A stretch of 64,000 nucleotides of DNA, taken from Alphaproteobacteria bacterium. Lineage in GTDB: Bacteria; Pseudomonadota; Alphaproteobacteria; Micropepsales; Micropepsaceae. A program made the position numbers and the translations under genes. The notes beneath the pieces were generated by a model. It had not been told where the DNA came from and ran no database searches. It saw nothing but the letters and a program-made list of their open reading frames with translations. The stretch lies in NCBI GenBank assembly GCA_017307355.1, contig JAFKFG010000010.1:111196-175195 (forward strand). Reading direction: 5' to 3'. This document shows positions 61,886-64,000 of this stretch, piece by piece (positions within the stretch are counted from its first letter, which is position 1; each line of letters opens with the position of its first letter).

Positions 61886-63532
61886 TTAGGAATGATTATG
61901 CTTGCCCGGAAATCGGTACAGCAATGCCACCAACATACCCAATATCATGAAGACGATCGGATGGTTGTCGGATTGGGCGAATACTGATTTTATGACAATA
62001 AAGTTGGCGAGCGCGATTCCGATAGGAATTAGCAGTGCATTTTCGCCGCGCAATGGCTCTGGGGAAATGGCGCGCTTTCCCGCCAAATAGAGCGCAAAGA
62101 ATATCAATCCGTAGTAGATAACAAACCCAACGATGCCGTATTCCAGCGCGATTAAAAGATAATAGCTGTCGATCGTGCCGAAGCCGCCCTGATCCAAGAA
62201 ACCGAGGGACTCATTGCCCTTGCCGATCCCGTAGCCCCAGGGATGGGATATAATCTTCGGGATACCTAGCTTCCACTGTTCTATGCGGCTCTGATCGCTA
62301 AATTGTTGCGGTCCGTTGCCCCAGACGCGCGCATGAATGCGGCCGACGAAAAATGTGGAAGCCACAATTAGGGACGATATGACGGGATAGGCAACCAAGA
62401 TGCCTGTCCAGAATGGATTATTCTTGTCCGCTATCCGGCGGCGGAAAGCCCAAATGAAAATGAATGCCAGCAGAGAGACCAAGCTTCCCACAAGCCCCAG
62501 TCGCGACTGGCTGATTACAATCACGAATACAAAAGTCGGAATGCTTATCAATGCCGCGATGCGTAGCTTCCAATTGAATTCGGAGCCGACGAAGTGCATC
62601 ACAAAGGGGATGGTCAGGGCCAGAAATTCCGATAAACCTAAGCTAGTGGTGAAAACGCTCTGCACGCGATGCGTGCCAAGCGCGCTTCGCTGCGATCCCG
62701 CCAAAGCCCTCTGGACGGCGGGGTCATCGATTTGGAAAATGCTGGGAATGTGATCGCGCCAGGGCACATAGCCTATGCGATATTCCCAGATGCCCATGGC
62801 GCAGACCCAGATACCCGCGCCCCACATGCAGAGCATCCATCGTGTCGGACGTCCCGGCTTCAAGAATACGTAGCATGATACGAAGAATATGGCGGTCCAT
62901 TCAGTTTGAGCTACTATAAGTTTGCTCAGGGAGAAGGGCAGATCGTTGGAAAGCGCCACGGAGGCGGTTTCTATGATGGCGAACGCGGCTATTGCTTTCC
63001 AAATTATCGGAACATTCTTTAGTGCGGATATCAGAGTGTTCTTGAATTCTTGCGAAACCGAGATGCTGTAGAGAAGCAGCAGAACCAGCGGGAACACTGT
63101 CAGGCGCTTAATCGATATCCACGGCAAGCCTGGCAATGCGATAGACAGATAGTTCGGCCACACCATCATGCCGATAAAAAAGGCAAAGAAGAAAAAGGCC
63201 ATTGTTCTGACAGGCGCAGTCGCGTCAGGCATCGCCCATATGATCAGAAGAAGAAGGATCATCGGCGGAATGGCAAAGGGTACCACGATAAAAGGCACCA
63301 GAATCGCAAACGCGAATCCATAGATCAGGCAGAACAGCAGCAGCAGGGAAACCAGCAGCCAGGAACGGCTCGGCCTGTACCAACTGCGTTGCGCCTTGGC
63401 GAAGGGCTTGAGCGGGCCCAGCGGTTTGATGACGTCCCGCCTCGGGCGGCGGAACGGAATTCTGAATCCGGGCCAGCTGCCGAACAGCCCTCGGACCGGA
63501 TTGTCTGTGCCGGCTATTCTTCCATCTGTCAT
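61886..63532 (-). CDS. O-antigen ligase/polymerase family protein (Wzy- or WaaL-like)
   Basis: A 548-residue membrane protein with about 12 hydrophobic segments and one large periplasmic loop (about 375-440), characteristic of the PF04932 ligase/polymerase group. Loop landmarks are GNGPQQFSDQSRIEQWKLGI followed by HPWGYGIGKGNESLGFLDQG, a pattern with the RxxxW and H of ligases. It probably polymerises or attaches glycan repeats. It is 34 bases upstream of the flippase gene on the same strand, so they likely form an operon. Whether it acts as Wzy or WaaL cannot be decided from sequence. Confidence 0.82.
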   Translation of the reverse strand: MTDGRIAGTDNPVRGLFGSWPGFRIPFRRPRRDVIKPLGPLKPFAKAQRSWYRPSRSWLLVSLLLLFCLIYGFAFAILVPFIVVPFAIPPMILLLLIIWAMPDATAPVRTMAFFFFAFFIGMMVWPNYLSIALPGLPWISIKRLTVFPLVLLLLYSISVSQEFKNTLISALKNVPIIWKAIAAFAIIETASVALSNDLPFSLSKLIVAQTEWTAIFFVSCYVFLKPGRPTRWMLCMWGAGIWVCAMGIWEYRIGYVPWRDHIPSIFQIDDPAVQRALAGSQRSALGTHRVQSVFTTSLGLSEFLALTIPFVMHFVGSEFNWKLRIAALISIPTFVFVIVISQSRLGLVGSLVSLLAFIFIWAFRRRIADKNNPFWTGILVAYPVISSLIVASTFFVGRIHARVWGNGPQQFSDQSRIEQWKLGIPKIISHPWGYGIGKGNESLGFLDQGGFGTIDSYYLLIALEYGIVGFVIYYGLIFFALYLAGKRAISPEPLRGENALLIPIGIALANFIVIKSVFAQSDNHPIVFMILGMLVALLYRFPGKHNHS

Positions 63533-63743
63533 GGTTGAAACCGACGTGTCCTTCCTCTGGCCAATGCCGCAGCTATAAACGGCTTTCGAAGCGCTGATAA
63601 GCTTTGGATCGCATAATAAGATAGAAGTGTATTACGGGACTGTAAAATCGGAATTGTTCCTTCGCATCGGGAACATCCGGCCATCATCGATGTTCTTCGC
63701 CACATCTTCTCATCGACGTTTGTGAGGATGCGTCCGTGATCCG

Positions 63744-64000
63744 TCAGACAGCCTCTTGCCCGGCATGCGGCCGCGCATCGGCTTTTTCATGCGCCAGTAA
63801 AATATCCTCCAGATGTCCGATCAGGCGCGCCGGATTGGTGGTGGCCAGAACCGGCACGCCGGCCCGCGCCGCTTTGAGGGCTTCGGACATCTCTTCCCGG
63901 TTGTTGGCGATGAACACCAGGCCGCGCGCGGCAAAGGCGCCGGTGATTTCCTTCTGGTGGTTGTCGCAATGCTCGCCCTTTTCGAACAGGCGCGGCATCA
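63744..64000 (-). CDS. C-terminal end of an Alg13/PssE-like glycosyltransferase, cut by right edge
   Basis: The last 84 residues of a protein continuing beyond the window. MPRLFEKGEHCDNHQKEITG resembles the HQ-containing motif of glycosyltransferase 28 C-terminal domains (Alg13, PssE, EpsF), which form UDP-sugar transferases with an Alg14-like partner. GLVFIANNREEMSEALKAAR and LLAHEKADARPH follow to the stop at 63744. It heads the polysaccharide gene group, and a partner subunit may lie to the right. The assignment rests on a short segment. Confidence 0.6.
   Translation of the reverse strand, partial: MPRLFEKGEHCDNHQKEITGAFAARGLVFIANNREEMSEALKAARAGVPVLATTNPARLIGHLEDILLAHEKADARPHAGQEAV

Overview
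The window is dense, high-GC chromosomal DNA of an alphaproteobacterium. The evidence is the gene set: class II DAHP synthase, citramalate synthase beside cysS, a plant-type glutathione reductase, a pyruvate carboxylase, an Atm1-type ABC exporter, a dual cold-shock-domain protein and bdhA next to a patatin. Gene style agrees, with many ATGA overlaps and a mixture of ATG, GTG and TTG starts. I cannot fix the genus; a Rhizomicrobium/Micropepsaceae-like or other deep alphaproteobacterial lineage would fit. There is no phage, IS element, CRISPR array or rRNA in view, and one tRNA (Val-CAC).

Layout. 1-2.3 kb: a DODA-like dioxygenase (cut by the left edge) and a pirin, divergent from a LysR regulator across a perfect palindrome. 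2.3-5.1 kb: tRNA-Val, a MASE1 histidine kinase with an abnormal H-box, a small basic protein and two repeat blocks. 5.1-11.9 kb: gph, then glmU-glmS (UDP-GlcNAc supply), rpiA and gor, punctuated by REP-like hairpins, an amidohydrolase remnant and a second copy of the gor 3' end. 12-21.4 kb: DAHP synthase, an unknown membrane protein, a Gfo/Idh/MocA oxidoreductase, and the tight run nadE-gltX-cysS-cimA. 21.5-23 kb: two tandem secreted paralogues of unknown function. 23-26.3 kb: csaA and a LOG-family gene, a 33-bp tandem array, a 30-residue membrane ORF abutting an Atm1-like ABC exporter. 26.3-29 kb: a dual cold-shock protein divergent from an RhlE-like helicase, then YaiI. 29-32.3 kb: selO, leuD and leuB, convergent with a PKHD dioxygenase. 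33.3-42.3 kb: an RND efflux pair, pyruvate carboxylase and a secreted unknown. 42.4-53 kb: two MFS transporters, a hydrolase, an RMD1-type protein, bdhA and patatin, an M1 peptidase lipoprotein, and a VOC/MarR divergent pair. 53-58.1 kb: small envelope proteins, then a complete emrA-emrB-nodT tripartite efflux operon. 58.3-64 kb: surface polysaccharide genes (two GT2 transferases, a Wzx-like flippase, a Wzy/ligase-like protein, and the end of an Alg13/PssE-like transferase), which look AT-richer than the rest.

The core is housekeeping: amino-sugar, aromatic, branched-chain amino acid and NAD synthesis, tRNA charging and anaplerosis. It is interleaved with envelope functions such as efflux pumps, lipoproteins and polysaccharide export. 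I did not find a clear new multi-gene defence or metabolic system. The most unusual signals are short tandem hairpin arrays of 30-33 bp at gene ends, a displaced in-frame duplicate of the gor tail, a histidine kinase with lysine at the usual phospho-histidine position, an apparent terminator whose loop is the stop codon of that kinase gene, the pair of secreted unknown paralogues, and the 30-residue membrane ORF that abuts the ABC exporter.
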